Below, piece after piece: positions 22,445 through 35,691 of a stretch of 64,000 nt of DNA; the stretch's first letter is position 1; every line of letters starts with the position of its first letter. The notes under the pieces are model-generated. The model searched no databases and was not told where the DNA came from. It saw only the letters and a list, made by a program, of their open reading frames with translations. The translations under genes and the position numbers were made by a program. The stretch is from Primulina eburnea (taxonomy: Eukaryota > Streptophyta > Magnoliopsida > Lamiales > Gesneriaceae): positions 33,407,913-33,471,912 of the forward strand of contig NC_133106.1 of assembly GCF_022965805.1 (NCBI RefSeq), given 5' to 3'.

Positions 22445-24123
22445 GCTCAACATAATATAATCTCACGATTTTCTTCTATCGTGTCGATTGAGTTAATTTC
22501 TTTTTTTCGTGTTTGTAAGATCAAGTATGAGAAAATATTGAGTTGGCATCCCCACTTAAACCGCTACCATCCTATTAACTACGTTTTGAAAAACATGAAA
22601 CCATTTTAGCATATGCCAAGAACAAAAAATAATTATTTCGCTTTGAATTTGAGCTTGCTTCAGAGTTTGCATTCGAGCGTGATATATTTGGTTCAGATTT
22701 TATTACTGAAACTATTTAGCAAAGGTTTGAATTCGGGTTTGAACTTGTGAGCTTGTGTGATATTTAGGTATATTTATAAAATATAAATTTTAACAATCAT
22801 ATTTAAGCTTGTATAGAAATCATTTAGATGTTATTGATGAGTTTTGACTGAATGTTGGGTTTGGTCAATTAATTTAGGAAAATACAAGAGTTTTAGTGGC
22901 TATCATTATAATTCTAAGGTTAATTGCTTGGAACAACTTGAATAAATTATTTATTAGTCGATGAACAATGATATAATTAAATAGTAAAATCACATTAAAT
23001 CAGATTTTTTCTCGATATGTGTGTGGTCTCAAAAAATAGAGAGGGAATTTTTTTTTTTTTTTCATTTAGTTAAAATGAAAGCTTGAAGTTATATTTAGGT
23101 GGATAAAGAGTCTTTTTGGAATAACAAAAAGGTTTAAGCGACATATCAAAATTAGTTACTTTACATTATTTAATATCATATATTCATATATATAATTTAT
23201 ATTTATTGTTTTAAATAAAAATATGTTATCAATTGTTTTATTGAAAAATTTTCCCCTTATTTTTTGAACTCTTTTGTAAATTGTGATTTTCTCGTATGTC
23301 CAAAAAAAAAATAAAAATCAATAATGTTTCGACGAATAATTGAATTATTATTCAAAATCACCTTATTGTTATGTTAGGCATAATTTTCCAAAATAACTAG
23401 AATTTTATGTTATTTATCAACTTTTGACGATGATAGATATCTAAAATCTAACTAATCAATTAGGCACATATTGTTATTAGTCAAGATTGCGATGCATATG
23501 TTATGTATAGTGTTGATTATTCTTTTGATTGTCGATTAGAGCCTATATATCTAACCAAAAAGTTAGACTCGATCTATCTGTTTAAAAAAAATTACAAAAA
23601 ATAGAGAAAATATTAATCACATAACCAAAAATATAATTTTCTCTTTAGATCAGTTAGATCCACGGCGTTGCCTATCTAAGCATCATATAAACGAACCTTA
23701 TATTTAAGAAACTTAAAATTCAATCTGTGAGCCTATACATAACATTCGAATTAAATAATTGATTTATAAATTAGCAGCACCAAGTGACTCAACTTGAACA
23801 TGTACACTAAGTTTTTCCGACACGAAATCTAAATCAATGTATACGTTTGTCCTGAGGACTGAAATCCAATATGCACATTATGTATATAATCTCAAATTCG
23901 ACAAAAGAATGAAAATCGATTAATTTACAAAATTTTCCGAACACAGAATAGTGGCGTTGGCTGCTAGAGGCATGTTGGCCACCAATTTATATTATTTGGT
24001 CTTCCAGGCTATAGTGAAAACATTTTTGTTATATTATATTATATTATATTCGTCGATTCGAATATTTCTCACATATTTTATTTATTTAAAATATATAAAA
24101 ATCATATACAACTTTTGCACAGA

Positions 24124-24218
<95 letters not shown>

Positions 24219-25053
24219 TGGCTGGTACAATTACAACACAATTATATATATAAATCTTGAATTTATTAAACGTTGAATATCATATTCATTTTTACTAATA
24301 AATCATATTTTTCATTTTTTTTATTTTTAAATGTAAAGTAATTATAGATAAGTGGAAAATTATAATTTTAGTTTTGTATGATTGTCTCTTTGTGATTTCT
24401 TTCATCTATATTATAGAATTTCAGTTTTAGTAACGTATAATTCAGTATATGATAATTTTAGTTTTATCAAAAGTTTTGGTATAACATTATACATGTCATA
24501 GACACATCAGCCCAACATTAGAAAATGTGGCAATTGAGACATTACCTAAAAAAAATTCTCACTCGATCTTTAATAAGAGAAAACAGGTATGTCAGGTACA
24601 AATGCACCGCATTGGATATTCAAACGATGAATCAAATTAGATTGTAAGTCATAATATCAGCCAATATGAATGTCAAAAACAAGGAAATAAAAAATAAATG
24701 TGAAATTGAAAGATAAAATACGAACGATTCATACACGTAATTTGTTTATTTACAACAACCAAGAGAAATCGAAATGAACATAAAAACTAAATAAGGAGTT
24801 TGTTGGAAACTAAAATTGCTAACTGAAAATTTTATTAACTGTGAAAAACATGAAAACTGGAACGATGATGAAAATGTAAAAAATAAAAAATAAAATGTGT
24901 GACAAATAAATAAAAAAGATTGAACTGGAACTGGAAGCGTAATTTCTCAAAGACAAATAATATAAGTTCACCGTTCACGCCCATAATAACAATAAATAAT
25001 AATAAAAAAGAATAGAAAACGTTATTTAATATATACATACACCCAAAATCAAA
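22445..25053. other. AT-rich intergenic region with a long TA microsatellite
   Basis: No gene is recognised across 2.6 kb. It contains many poly-A/T runs, a TATAT-type run near 24030-24050 and the long TA tract at 24126-24214. The last 250 bp precede the DUF599 pseudogene and may be its old promoter. Confidence 0.55.
24126..24214. repeat. TA microsatellite, about 44 units
   Basis: An uninterrupted alternating TA run of 89 bp, the longest simple repeat in the window. It can extrude a cruciform and should be highly variable. The open frame through it, with repeated Ile-Tyr, is an artefact. Confidence 0.95.
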
Positions 25054-27186
25054 ATGGAGTGGAAGAAGTGCTACTTGGATGTGATTCTGGTTCCATTAGG
25101 ATTGTTAGTGTCCATATCCTACCACGTATGGCTATGGCATATGGTTCGGACACAACCCTTTTCGACCATCATCGGAACCAACGGCCGTGGCCGGAGATTT
25201 TGGGTGGCAGCCATCATGAAGGTATGCACATTTTATCATACACTAATTAATTTCTCATCTATAGTTTCTTTTTGAAAAAAACAAAAATTCACATGTAGTC
25301 AATCTTTGAAATGTAGCCAATTTCACATATTGCATTATGGGGGTAGTTCCATTCTCAAATACAAAAAAAAAAAAAAAAGTTATTTGAAACAACAAGATTT
25401 AGAAATATTTCTATAGTAATTAAGTATCGATAATTCAAGATTACACACCGTACCGTACCGAAAATTGTATACATTATGATATAAGAAAATTTTACACCGA
25501 TTATATAGAAATTATACGGTATATCGAGATTTCAGTACGATATTGGTATATACCGTTTTATACCGGCAAAAAATCATATTTCTAAAATTTTATAAATTTA
25601 TTGTTTAAAAATATTATATATTCTTAAATTTTTATATAATTTTTCGATATATACCGAAATTTTCAAATTTCATGTCGTACCCAAAAATTCGGTATCATTA
25701 CCATACCGTACTGAAATATTCGATATACCGAAAACTCGATATTTTTTCATTACAGTAATCTCGATGAACTGAGAATTCGTATTTTTTCGGTCCCTAATCG
25801 ATAATTTATTATTATATGCCTAATAATCTCGAAACGAATAAGTTAACAACATTAAAGCTTGGACAAAACTGGGGAAGTTCCATTTATACCTTAAATAGTG
25901 TTTTTGATTGGTTTAAGGAAATTAACTTATGTAACTAACCATAATATCATTCGTTGATGGGCACTTTTTTCATTATTACATTAAAGAAAAATAATATATA
26001 AATGGTGATACCTAATAATCCACCAAAGTGGAAAAAGTTCACTTTTATATAATAATCCTTGACACGCAAAGGAAAAAGGATAAATAAGGGAGATAATTTA
26101 AAAAGAAAGTCTCTTAATGCGTTTCATGCGAGCAACCAACTAATGTCGCATTTCCCTTTCCTTAAATAGTATGTGTTAATAATGTGTTGGGAAATTGCCT
26201 CATTGGACAACGTAGTATGACGTGATAGATGATGCAACATGTTTTTTTTTGTTGTTTTTTTAATAAGTATATGATCATTTAAATAAAAGTTTTTTATTAA
26301 TATTTTTATAAGTATGGCATTTAAATTATAAAATACAATGCATAATTTAAAATATAATATAAAATTTTTTAAAGTAAGAGGATGGTTTAGAGGATAATAT
26401 CCTGCAAACTAAATGGAATATATACAAATAAAATGTTTACTTTAAATTCAGATTGTTACCCCTTTCTCCACAAATTTTGCATGATTTAGATATGATGATT
26501 TGTTCCAGAATCATTGCCCCATAGATTTCATGTGACCACTAGTAGAAGATGTGACCTGATAACGATAGTTTGAAACGAGATCTCGAGTTTTTATCAATGT
26601 GATAATGCACTCTCCAATTTTAAAAAAATATTAATGGTAATTGTTAATTATTAACAATGGGCTAATTAACTAAGGAATTATTTTCAATCAATCCAGGACA
26701 ATGAGAAGAAAAACATCCTGCCCATCCAAACCCTCCGGAACACGATCATGGGCGCCACCCTCATGGCCACCACGTCCACCCTCCTCTGCTCCGGCCTCGC
26801 AGGCCGCAGCCGTGATCAGCAGCACTTACAGCATGAAGAAACCTTTAAACGATGTCGTCTACGGGCGCCCACGGTGAGTTCATGGTGGCCTTAAAATACG
26901 TCACCCTACTCCTGATCCTCCTCTTCTCCTTCCTATGCCATTCCCTCTCCATACGCTTCATCAACCAAGTCAACTTCCTCATCATCAATTGTCCTCCGGG
27001 GAACCAGACTGGCGGCATAGTGACAGTGGAGTACGTGTCGGAGTTGCTGGAGAAGGGGTTCCTGCTGAACACGGTGGGAACAGGACGTTCTACGCGGCGC
27101 TGCCGCTTCTCTTGCGGATTTTTGGGCCTGTTCTGGTTTTCTTGTGCTCGGTGACGATGGTGCCGGTGCAGATCTTGCATGATTGA
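25054..27186 (+). pseudogene. DUF599 membrane-protein gene, copy 1 (frameshifted)
   Basis: Exon 1 (25054-25221) is intact and encodes MEWKKCYLDVILVPLGLLVS onward, 56 residues, nearly identical to copy 2 at 29278. After a 1475-bp intron, exon 2 starts at 26697 (DNEKKNILPIQTLRNTIMGA). Compared with copy 2 it has a 7-base insertion near 26800 (a duplicated ggccgca-like stretch), one extra G near 26863, a harmless 3-base insertion near 26985, and a one-base loss near 27080. It also lost about 70 bp near the end, so the frame is broken repeatedly and the last 30-odd residues are missing. The splice sites remain good, so a transcript could still be made. It is a recently inactivated tandem duplicate. 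Confidence 0.85.
25440..25760. repeat. Fold-back-like accgtacc/ggtata element in the DUF599 copy-1 intron
   Basis: Within the intron there is a region dense in accgtaccgtaccgaaa, ataccgttttataccgg, cgatataccgaaa and their inverted forms. Such self-complementary sequence is typical of a decayed MITE or fold-back element. Precise ends could not be set. Copy 2's shorter intron (847 bp) seems to lack it. Confidence 0.4.
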
Positions 27187-29277
27187 TTATAAGTGATGAG
27201 ATTTTTGTATGTCCTTGATGGTGGTGCGTATTTAGGATTTACTAATATTGTTTTGGATACATCATTCATGATTCATTGTAATAACAAATGACTGAAAATC
27301 AACTTATTGTAGTGAGAAATGTTGATAATGACATTAACAAAACTTAAATTTCTTAAAAAAACAAAAATAACGAACTATTGTATTTTTGTTCATCCAATAA
27401 GTTTGCAAGAAGTTTGACCCCCTTTCATTTTATTTTTTTGGGGGTCATTTATTTCGGTTTTGGATTTGGGACGAATAAGTTCAAGAGATGAGAGAATTAA
27501 GGATATCCACCAGAAAAACTAACCCAATCCATAATGATGTACCGGAAAATAAAACATTTTTGTTACTTGACCAACCATCAGGAGAAGCAACAATATATAG
27601 ATAATCAAAATCACAAAGATATAAAAACGCAACACTAAAAATATAATATTTCCTCCAATACATACATATATGAAAAGTAAATATTTTGATAGTACAAGAC
27701 TAAACCAAGAAAAAAAAATTGCTGTCACTAGCCGAATTTTTTCCCAAACAAATGTACACTCAGATTCTCACTAGTGTTTTTTTTTTTTGACCAGACATAT
27801 ATATATATTATTAAGATTGGGATATCCCTTCTCGAACCCCATCAACGTAACCCCATATAAATGTTGGTTCATTTTGGGCATACATGATTTTATAAATCTA
27901 TTATACTTTGCTAAATGTTGATAAATATTCAAGATCAAATCTTGCTTTCTTGAAAATTAAATTTCATTTTTTTATTCTTATTCTTATTTTATTTTAAGGC
28001 AGTGATCATAATTTTCAAATTTTAATATTAAAGTGTATTTGTATGTATTTTCGGATGTGTATGTTTATCCCCTCATGTACACGTCCTCCTTGATGTGTAT
28101 ATGTGTCATGTGAATCGAAATTTTGGTAATTGATCAAATATTATCAACTCCACCAACTCAAACACTTGCAAAGACGTAAAAACATTTATCACCGTTATCA
28201 TTTTTAATTTATATCAGAGATTTATCATAATGCGACTTTTTAGTTATTTAATTTCTTTATTTAGTTTATAGATTTTGATCCAATCAATTAATCGGCACGA
28301 TAAAATGAGGTGGCTTCCATAATTGACCACTTGCTTGCCCACGTTGCATGTATGCAAGTGAAAGTTACGTTATATTAACCAGTCGATCCAAAATTTGGCC
28401 AGATTAAATAATTTTTTTTTAAAAAAAAACTACTTTGTAAAAAAAAAATCGATTCTTTCTCCTTTTTAAAATCATATTTAATTCGAACAAAACAGAAGTA
28501 TCTTTAATTTATGCAATCAGTTAACTTTTTCCTCATCTAAAATTTTATATAATATTTTTTTGTAAATAAAATAAAATCAATTCCATAAGCCACCACATAT
28601 TAAGTATTAAAAATTTATAATGGGCGATTAATCTAAAGCACCACTACTAAATGTGGATGTGCACATAAATAATTTGGCTAAATACGTAATCATGTTATCC
28701 AAACTTTTCATTTATTTTTGTCGTGAGACGGGTCAACTTGATCCATACTTAAAAGTAAAAAGTAATTTTTTTAAAATTGTATAACAACCCGACCATCAAA
28801 TTTTGATTATTCTCCTAGCATGGCATGCAAATTATTGCACTCGGACATGCAACATATATCTTCCTTTCTGTCAAGATATGATCCTATGTAAAATATACAC
28901 ACGACACCGTGAAAAAATGTGCTTATAAATACAAAAACTCCGCAAAAAGATTGACTTGGAAGCATAATTTCTTGAAGACCGACATTGAAATCCACACCAA
29001 TCAATAAATGAAAAAATACACAGAATTCCCACATGAACAGACCCACATGAAATATATAATAATATCTCTTGTTTATTCACAAAGTGGAGAGCTCTCTTTT
29101 TTTGCCCCTCTAATTCATTCTCATTTTGCTTGCAAACAAGTCTAAGTTCATTTCACTCGGACTTGCCATACACACGCCTCTCTCTCTGTATATAAGTGAT
29201 ATATATTCGGTACTACCCATTCAGCTAGCATACATATTTAAGAAGAAATCAAAACTATCCCTCAAAAGCATATTGAA
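27187..29277. other. Spacer between the two DUF599 copies
   Basis: AT-rich sequence with no gene recognised. A fragment resembling the gtgagacggg end of the MITE family lies near 28725-28740. The last 100 bp hold the copy-2 promoter. The open frames here are short and lack motifs. Confidence 0.5.
29186..29277 (+). promoter_or_regulatory. Core promoter of the intact DUF599 gene
   Basis: A TATA box, gtatataag at about 29188-29196, follows a CT-rich run (cctctctctctg). It lies about 85 bp before the ATG, which would give a leader of roughly 55 nt. Confidence 0.5.
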
Positions 29278-30847
29278 ATGGAGTGGAAGAAGTGCTATTT
29301 GGATGTGATTCTTGTTCCATTAGGGTTGCTAATATCCGTAGCTTATCATGTATGGCTATGGCATATGGTTCGGACCCGACCCCTCTCGACGATCATCGGA
29401 ACTAATGCCCGTGGAAGGAGATTTTGGGTGGCCTCCATCATGAAGGTATCCGCCATTTTTATCATTCGAGAGCATGCAATTTTTTTATGTTAAATAATAT
29501 GTTTATTTTTTTCATTTGCAAATATCTTAATTTTTTAAGAACTTTTTTTCTTAAAAAAAAACATGAGCTTGATATATTCTAGCATGCTAATTCAATCATC
29601 ACTATATAAATACGTGACGCGTGCAAATAAACATGTTTAGTATATATAGATGATACATAGTTAGCTAATAATCCACCAAAATGGAGAAAGCAAGCCTATT
29701 ATGTGTAGTATATGAATTTGACACGCAAAGGAATATAAGATGAAAAAAGTCTATTAATGCGTTTCATGTGTGCAAACACTAATGTCGCATTTCCGTTTCC
29801 GAATATTATGCGATAATAATGTGAGAGAGATTCACGTACTACTCCTCGATAGCTACTTGCATTTTTTTCCCCGTTTGGCTAATGATTTTTACAGGGAAAC
29901 ACAACTTTAATTCAAAATAAAAATTTATGATTTAATTATTATAACAAAGTTCATTGTACCAAGCTATGTATATATGTATTTCCTCCACAATTTTTGCATG
30001 ATATCGACATGTGAATTAGTTTCACGATCATTGCCCGAAAACTTTGACACTTAATTCGAATTTTGTTATTTTTTATTTTCATGTATGTATATGTTGTGAG
30101 CACCACTAGAGCATCATTTTTCGAACAACTTTCGTACATAAATTTTGCAATTTTATTTTATACGTATGTTCCAATTTGACCCTACTAAGCGATTAAAAAA
30201 AATGCAATCAATGTGCATAAGTACTGGGGATTCAGTGTGTCCCTTGCAGTGGTTAAATTTTCATTGGTATATTTTCGATCGATCCGATACAGGACAATGA
30301 GAAGAAAAACATCCTGGCAGTCCAAACCCTCCGGAACACGATCATGGGAGCTACCCTCATGGCCACCACCTCCATCCTCCTCTGCTGCGGCCTCGCCGCG
30401 GTGATCAGCAGCACTTACAGCATCAAGAAACCCTTAAACGACGTTGTCTACGGCGCCCACGGCGAGTTCATGGTGGCCGTAAAATACGTCACCCTACTCC
30501 TCATCCTCCTCTTCTCATTCCTATGTCACTCCCTCTCCGTACGTTTCATCAACCAGGTCAACTTCCTCATCAACTGTCCTCCAGGGAACCAGAGCGGCGG
30601 TATTGTGACGGCGGAGTACGTGTCGGGGTTACTGGAGAAGGGTTTCCTGCTGAATACGGTGGGGAACAGGATGTTCTACGCGGCCCTGCCGCTTATGTTG
30701 TGGATTTTTGGGCCGGTTCTTGTTTTCTTGTGCTCGATGACGATGGTTCCGGTGCTGTATCATTTGGATTTTGTGTTCTCCGTTGAGAGGAGAAAATTTG
30801 TGGGCGAGAATGGGAATAGCCACGAATGTGGAGCAGATCTTGCATGA
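29278..30847 (+). CDS. DUF599 family multi-pass membrane protein, copy 2 (intact)
   Basis: Two exons, 29278-29445 and 30293-30847, give 240 residues. DUF599 proteins are plant (and bacterial) membrane proteins of unknown function. Predicted membrane segments seen by eye: about residues 8-28 (VILVPLGLLISVAYHVWLW), 75-97 (GATLMATTSILLCCGLAAVI), 120-142 (VKYVTLLLILLFSFLCHSLS) and about 190-215 (LMLWIFGPVLVFLCSMTMV). The conserved RGRRFWVASIMK segment just before the splice site and the following NILAVQTLRNTIMGA match the family core. It is tandem to the broken copy at 25054, in the same orientation and about 4.2 kb downstream. Exon 2 is markedly GC-richer than the surrounding DNA. The start codon is fixed by the family N-terminus (MEWKK). 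Confidence 0.9.
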
Positions 30848-31062
30848 TAAAGTGATGAGATTTTTATATGTGTTCGATGGTGCACGTTTAATAACTTTTT
30901 ATTTTGGATGCATCATTCATGATTTATTGATAATTATAACAAATTACAAAAAATCTAAATGAGTTTTACATCGCATGAATATATATATATATATGTATAA
31001 ATTTCACGATCTTTGAATAAAAAATCAAAAAATTGCATCGTGGAGCTTATAAATTAATTAGG

Positions 31063-31172
31063 CAAAAACGTGTGTAAAACAGTCTCACAGATCATATTTT
31101 GTAACACGAATATCTTATTTAGGACATCTATGAAAAAATATTAATTTTTATGTTAAGAGTATTAAAAAATTC
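31063..31172. repeat. Partial MITE, gtgagacggtctcac family
   Basis: Starts acgtgtgtaaaacagtctca and keeps the interior phrase aatatcttatttaggacatc, but the right end is missing. A truncated, diverged copy. Confidence 0.55.
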
Positions 31173-31532
31173 TATTGCTCGGACCCATCAGATCCGAGGC
31201 AGTAGGGACGGATCTAGGCGAATTTTTTTCCCAAAATATTTAACATGTTCGAGAGGATGGGACCAGTCCCTCGTTCCCTTCACCCATAAGGGGAAAGTCA
31301 GGTAGGCCTCGCCAGGTTATCACCCTAACCCCTTCATGTAACAAGTCCTTCGAAGACAAAAAATTCGGAGTCTTATATATCTCTTTTTTCTTTTCTTTTT
31401 TCCAAATTAGGACAGAGTTATAACTCCGATCCATCTCCTTGAGCCGTCAACACGAAGATATAATTAAGTTATCCTCTAACTTTTAATTAATTTAAATTAG
31501 ACAACTTTATGTTAGTGCTTTCAGGTAAGTTC

Positions 31533-31680
31533 GATCCTGGGTGTGGGGGCAGTGCCCACACCTAGGATCAATGGCTGTGATTCAATTTCATGGGGAAATT
31601 TTTTTTAAAAAAAAATAAAAATTGGGCCAGAAAAAATTCTGGCCCTTGGATGTACCCCTGCAGACAGTGCCTGCAGGGGT
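31533..31680. repeat. Cluster of three near-perfect hairpins
   Basis: Hairpin 1: arm 31533-31547 pairs with 31555-31569 over 15 positions with one G-T wobble, around a 7-nt loop. Hairpin 2: gggccagaa (31624-31632) pairs with ttctggccc (31637-31645), 4-nt loop. Hairpin 3: acccctgcag (31654-31663) pairs perfectly with ctgcaggggt (31671-31680), 7-nt loop. The loops of 1 and 3 share the word cagtg. No gene overlaps. This could be the structured ends of a small mobile element or a transcript with stems. I cannot tell which. Confidence 0.75.
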
Positions 31681-31776
31681 AGGAAGGAATAAACCGTGCT
31701 TTCCCTACTTCAAGTGCACTATAAATACGGACAAGAGTAAATGTAGAGACAACGTCCTAGTGGACACGAAACTAAA

Positions 31777-31778
31777 TG

Positions 31779-31851
<73 letters not shown>
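31777..31851. repeat. (AAT)n followed by (ATT)n, a palindromic microsatellite
   Basis: About 14 AAT units run directly into about 11 ATT units, so the two halves are reverse complements. The 75-bp tract can form a long hairpin. It is expected to be unstable. Confidence 0.95.
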
Positions 31852-31852
<1 letters not shown>

Positions 31853-31937
31853 ACAGCCAATTATTTATTTGACATGAGAATATTGTGTGAGACACGATAT
31901 TAAAACTAAAAAAGTTGGTGGGGTGAAAGAAATTTCA

Positions 31938-32117
31938 TAAAAATTTGTGTGAGACGGTTTCACGTGTCGTATTTTGTGAGACTGGTATCTTATTTAGGTC
32001 ATCCATGAAAAAATATTACTCTTTATGCTAAGAGTATTATTTTTTATTGTAAATATCGATAGGGTTGACCCGTCTCACAGATAAAGATTCCCGAGACTGT
32101 CTCACAAGAGACTTACT
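31938..32117. mobile_element. MITE, gtgagacggtctcac family (copy 5)
   Basis: Begins tttgtgtgagacggtttcac and ends cgagactgtctcacaagag. Contains the interior phrases tatcttatttaggtcatcc and taagagtattattttttatt. One of the best preserved copies. Confidence 0.7.
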
Positions 32118-32982
32118 CAATAAATTTTAGGCAAACTCCCTCAAAGCGAATGACAATAAACCACACCACAACGGAGCCAAATAATTTAATTAATTAACAG
32201 CGAACAAAATTCTTCTATATTCAAGTAATATATTTATATTTTAACATTATTTTTATATATATGCATGGTAAATTGTATTCTTTAAATGAAAATTTTCGTT
32301 ATGAGTTTATTAGAAAGCCATTACAAATCAGTTTATTCGATGATAAATGAAAATTAACTTACAGCACTTGTTTACATATTGTAATACTGATCACGTTTTC
32401 TCTGTGTTCTAGGATTCTGGTTATATATAATATAATAATAATCCACACACAAAAACAATTGTGATCTGATCTGACTTTTTTTTATGTCCAAAGTGTTATT
32501 TTTTTAGTGCAAACGCTTTATTAGTTAATTTGTGAAGAAATATTATGTAGTGTATGATGATTTGAATGAAAAAAATTACATCCTTTTTTTGTGAAAAATA
32601 GAGTGTAATATATACTTATTTGAACGAAAAGAATTATATATTATATTAAAAGTACTATTTTTCATTATTCATATAGACTGAGTCGACTCAACTCACGAAT
32701 ATAAAAATCATTACACGGAGACCTACTGACGTTTTGGGTTGGAAATTTTCTAAAACATTATATTTGGTCGAGCTATCATTTAGATTTTTTCAACTTAACG
32801 AAATGCAGGCTCAGTTTTTATTATAATAACATAGAAATTAAAGCATCAACCTAGAAACCTTAACGTGGAATAATTCATCATGCGACACAATAATCCTAGT
32901 ACAAAGAGAAGAGAAGATCAATATATCACATCCAACAGAAACAAAAGGGTCTAAAACAACATCAACAGTACTGCTTAATTCA

Positions 32983-35691
32983 TCATTTAGACACTGGAAC
33001 AACATGTGGTGACCAAGACCATATGTCCGGCACACGACCAGCAGGGACTCCGATGACTCCGTTCGCGGCATTTCCCCCGAGCGTATCAACATTTTCCAGC
33101 CCATTAATAATGCGTGAATCTGTAATAGCACTGTAATTATGAGAATTTTCATCTCCACAGCCAGTCATTATCTGGGAGAGATTATCCATCCTATTCATGT
33201 GGTTGTGCACGTATGCTTGGGGCGTAGTGTTCAGATAATTTTGAAGAAGATGGCTTAAACTCGAGGTCAGCGAGCCTCGAGTCACAAGATCTTCGGCTAG
33301 TTTCACCTGGATTAATGAAGGTAAAATCAGGTGCACAATATACTAGAAAAATCGATCAAACGAAACGACGAAATTGTAGCGTGGCGTCTTACATACCTTG
33401 GCTCTTAGAGCTTCTACATCAGATTTAAGCACTCGATTGTTTGTAGAGGAGTCTTTAAACTGCTGAGAAGCATCTGTCAGTTGTTTGAACAATGACGAAT
33501 TCTCAACTCGTAGTTGTTCGACCTGCAGCATGCATAAAGCCTAGTTAGCATTGAGAGAACTCAAGGTGATTCTTTAACTTAAAGAGAAACAAACATATAC
33601 ATTTACCTGTTGTTCGAGCTCGGATAAATGAGCTTGCTTTCTTTTTCTAGAACGCTGAGCTGATTGCCTGTTAGAAGCCATCCTGAAATCACATTCTCAA
33701 CTCAGATTAGACGAGCTCAAGCTTTGATAGTCTACTTTTCTTCCAACAATTTCTCAAGAGAACTAAGTATACCTTCTGATGCGCTTAATGTCTACGTGAT
33801 CTGTGCTTTCTACACAAGGTCCAGCTTCAGTCTCTAGACCATCGTCATCCGATTGCTCATGTGAGGAACCACTGCTTGGTCCAATTGTTTGATTATCCTG
33901 ACCCTTGGGATTAATGGAGGATAATGGACTATCGACTGGAATTACGAGCCAATTTAGTCATCAAATTTTGCTGATTTTTACATGCATAAAGATAACATAC
34001 TTGCATAGAATTTGATGGCAAATTAGATATTAGCAAATATAAAGGACTGAGCTCTGAACTGGTTGGAATTTCACGGCATTCACTCACCGCACGATGACTT
34101 GGAGACAATTGTCGCTGAAGCATTAGACAGGTTAGGATAAAGATCCTGAGACCAGAATGAGGCGTCTGCCAGAGAATTGGAACCTGAGAATTCTCTTAAA
34201 ATTTCCTGAAATTTAAAAATAAAGGTACGCAATAAAGGCTTTAACTTGATAAGAAGAATATACTGATTTCGTTATACCAACTTCAAATATCGACAACATT
34301 TTCTCATGAAATTCAGAGATCCATAAGTGAAACATGTTTACTTGATGCAAAAGGAAAGATTACACGGAGAAGCTGACTTAATTGGTCATACCAAATACCT
34401 ATATTAATATTGATTCCTATGATCATTCAGTATTTCTAACAAGCCATCACAAATTTTATCGTTCAAACCACGTTATGACACTGTTTGCCAGTGTCCAACA
34501 ACCAATACTTAAACAGATCTCACGAGGAACGGGGCAACCATCAAACCCCTCTCCCGCTTCTGCAAAGATTTAGCAACAAGAAATTTGTGACAAACACTAA
34601 CTATTGTGCCTCGTTAAAGAAACAGTGTGATCACTAGAACATTTAGAATGAAGTCTATTGATCCATGGCAGGTTTAACAATCATTTCTGCCAAACACTTG
34701 GCTTCTTGCATATTTCACATTGTACTAGCTTCAGATCCAACAGATTAAAATTTACACACCCACAGTTACAGATGTGACTGCCACTATGAAACAAGAAACA
34801 AGGACAAAAACTTTTTCAAAAGTGAGAGATCCATTGGAAAAATAAAGCAACATAACATTTCAAAATGATGCATAAAGCAGTGGCTTTTACCAATTACCAA
34901 AGCACCTTTACGTTGCATCCGCATTTCTTTAGCTGAAGAATCACCTCAAGATCAAGATTCATGAAACTTTATTACGAAAACCACCAAACTTTTAACAGAA
35001 GGAGATACCTTGAACAGTTCATATTCCAACATAATCGTGGTTCAAACTTCAAAGAATGCTGAATATTACAATTAATCAAAGTGGAATTATTTTGGCATAC
35101 ATCAGCAAGCAAAGAGAATCTTAGCCATCTTTTGGTATGAGCTACATATATTCATGGGGCAATAACTGATGGCCGCCTATGAAATTTTATATGTTATTTT
35201 TCTGGGTTGCCCCTTCTAATTGTGCGGACGTGTAAATAAATATTATAGCTTTAAACAAAAAGACAAAAAACATCATACAGCTAACTTTATCATTCTGACC
35301 AAAGAGAAACTAAAGAAACAATATTTACTTTCACATTACTTCTTCTCAATAATTCAATTCCAAGTACATATAAGAGTCACGAAATAAATCAATCAAAAAG
35401 ACACAAGAATTATATTATAACTGAAAGGAAACAGGATAAAACATTTATTTCATTACTTTAAGCAAGACTGATTACCGAACTCCGGAAAGGAAGTGGGATG
35501 TTATGGTCACTATTTTCCATATCAAATAAACCATGATCAGACCCTCCAAAGATCTCAACTTTGTGGTGTATTTTCTTCTCATCTTCTGAAGAAAAGAACT
35601 CACGAAGCGCCAATAATGAATCGCTTTTTTTCATGTCACCGCAACCTGCGAAGACAGAACCGCCATTAAAGCCTGGTTTTTTACTTTCCAT
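32983..35691 (-). CDS. Group C (Opaque2/CPRF2-like) bZIP transcription factor
   Basis: Six exons in transcription order: 35691-35476, 34205-34088, 33935-33773, 33682-33607, 33522-33397 and 33306-32983. They give 340 residues and all phases agree. The basic region (about 160-185) reads [20 protein letters not shown], with the N-x7-R signature at Asn170 and Arg178. It is followed by a long heptad zipper ([20 protein letters not shown] and onward to about 230), as in plant group C factors that bind ACGT-core boxes and pair with group S1 bZIPs in amino-acid, seed-storage and stress regulation. An acidic Ser-rich segment ([14 protein letters not shown]) precedes the basic region. Gln replaces the Glu and one Arg of the commoner NRESARRSR form. 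This is seen in other plant groups, so DNA binding is probably kept. Intron 1 is long (1.27 kb). Confidence 0.93.

Larger units (their letters stand above)
30848..32982. other. Spacer with repeats and hairpins between DUF599 and bZIP genes
   Basis: No gene recognised. It contains a partial MITE (31063-31172), a hairpin cluster (31533-31680), a trinucleotide palindrome (31777-31851) and a full MITE (31938-32117). A stretch near 31195-31220 (ggcagtagggacggatctag) resembles hAT-type terminal sequence, but no partner end was found. Confidence 0.5.

Noticed and set aside
23951..24253. 100-codon open frame with repeated Ile-Tyr
   Set aside because: It is the translation of the TA microsatellite.
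31240..31434. 64-codon minus-strand ORF in a GC-richer patch
   Set aside because: No family match by eye; more likely transposon-derived non-coding sequence.
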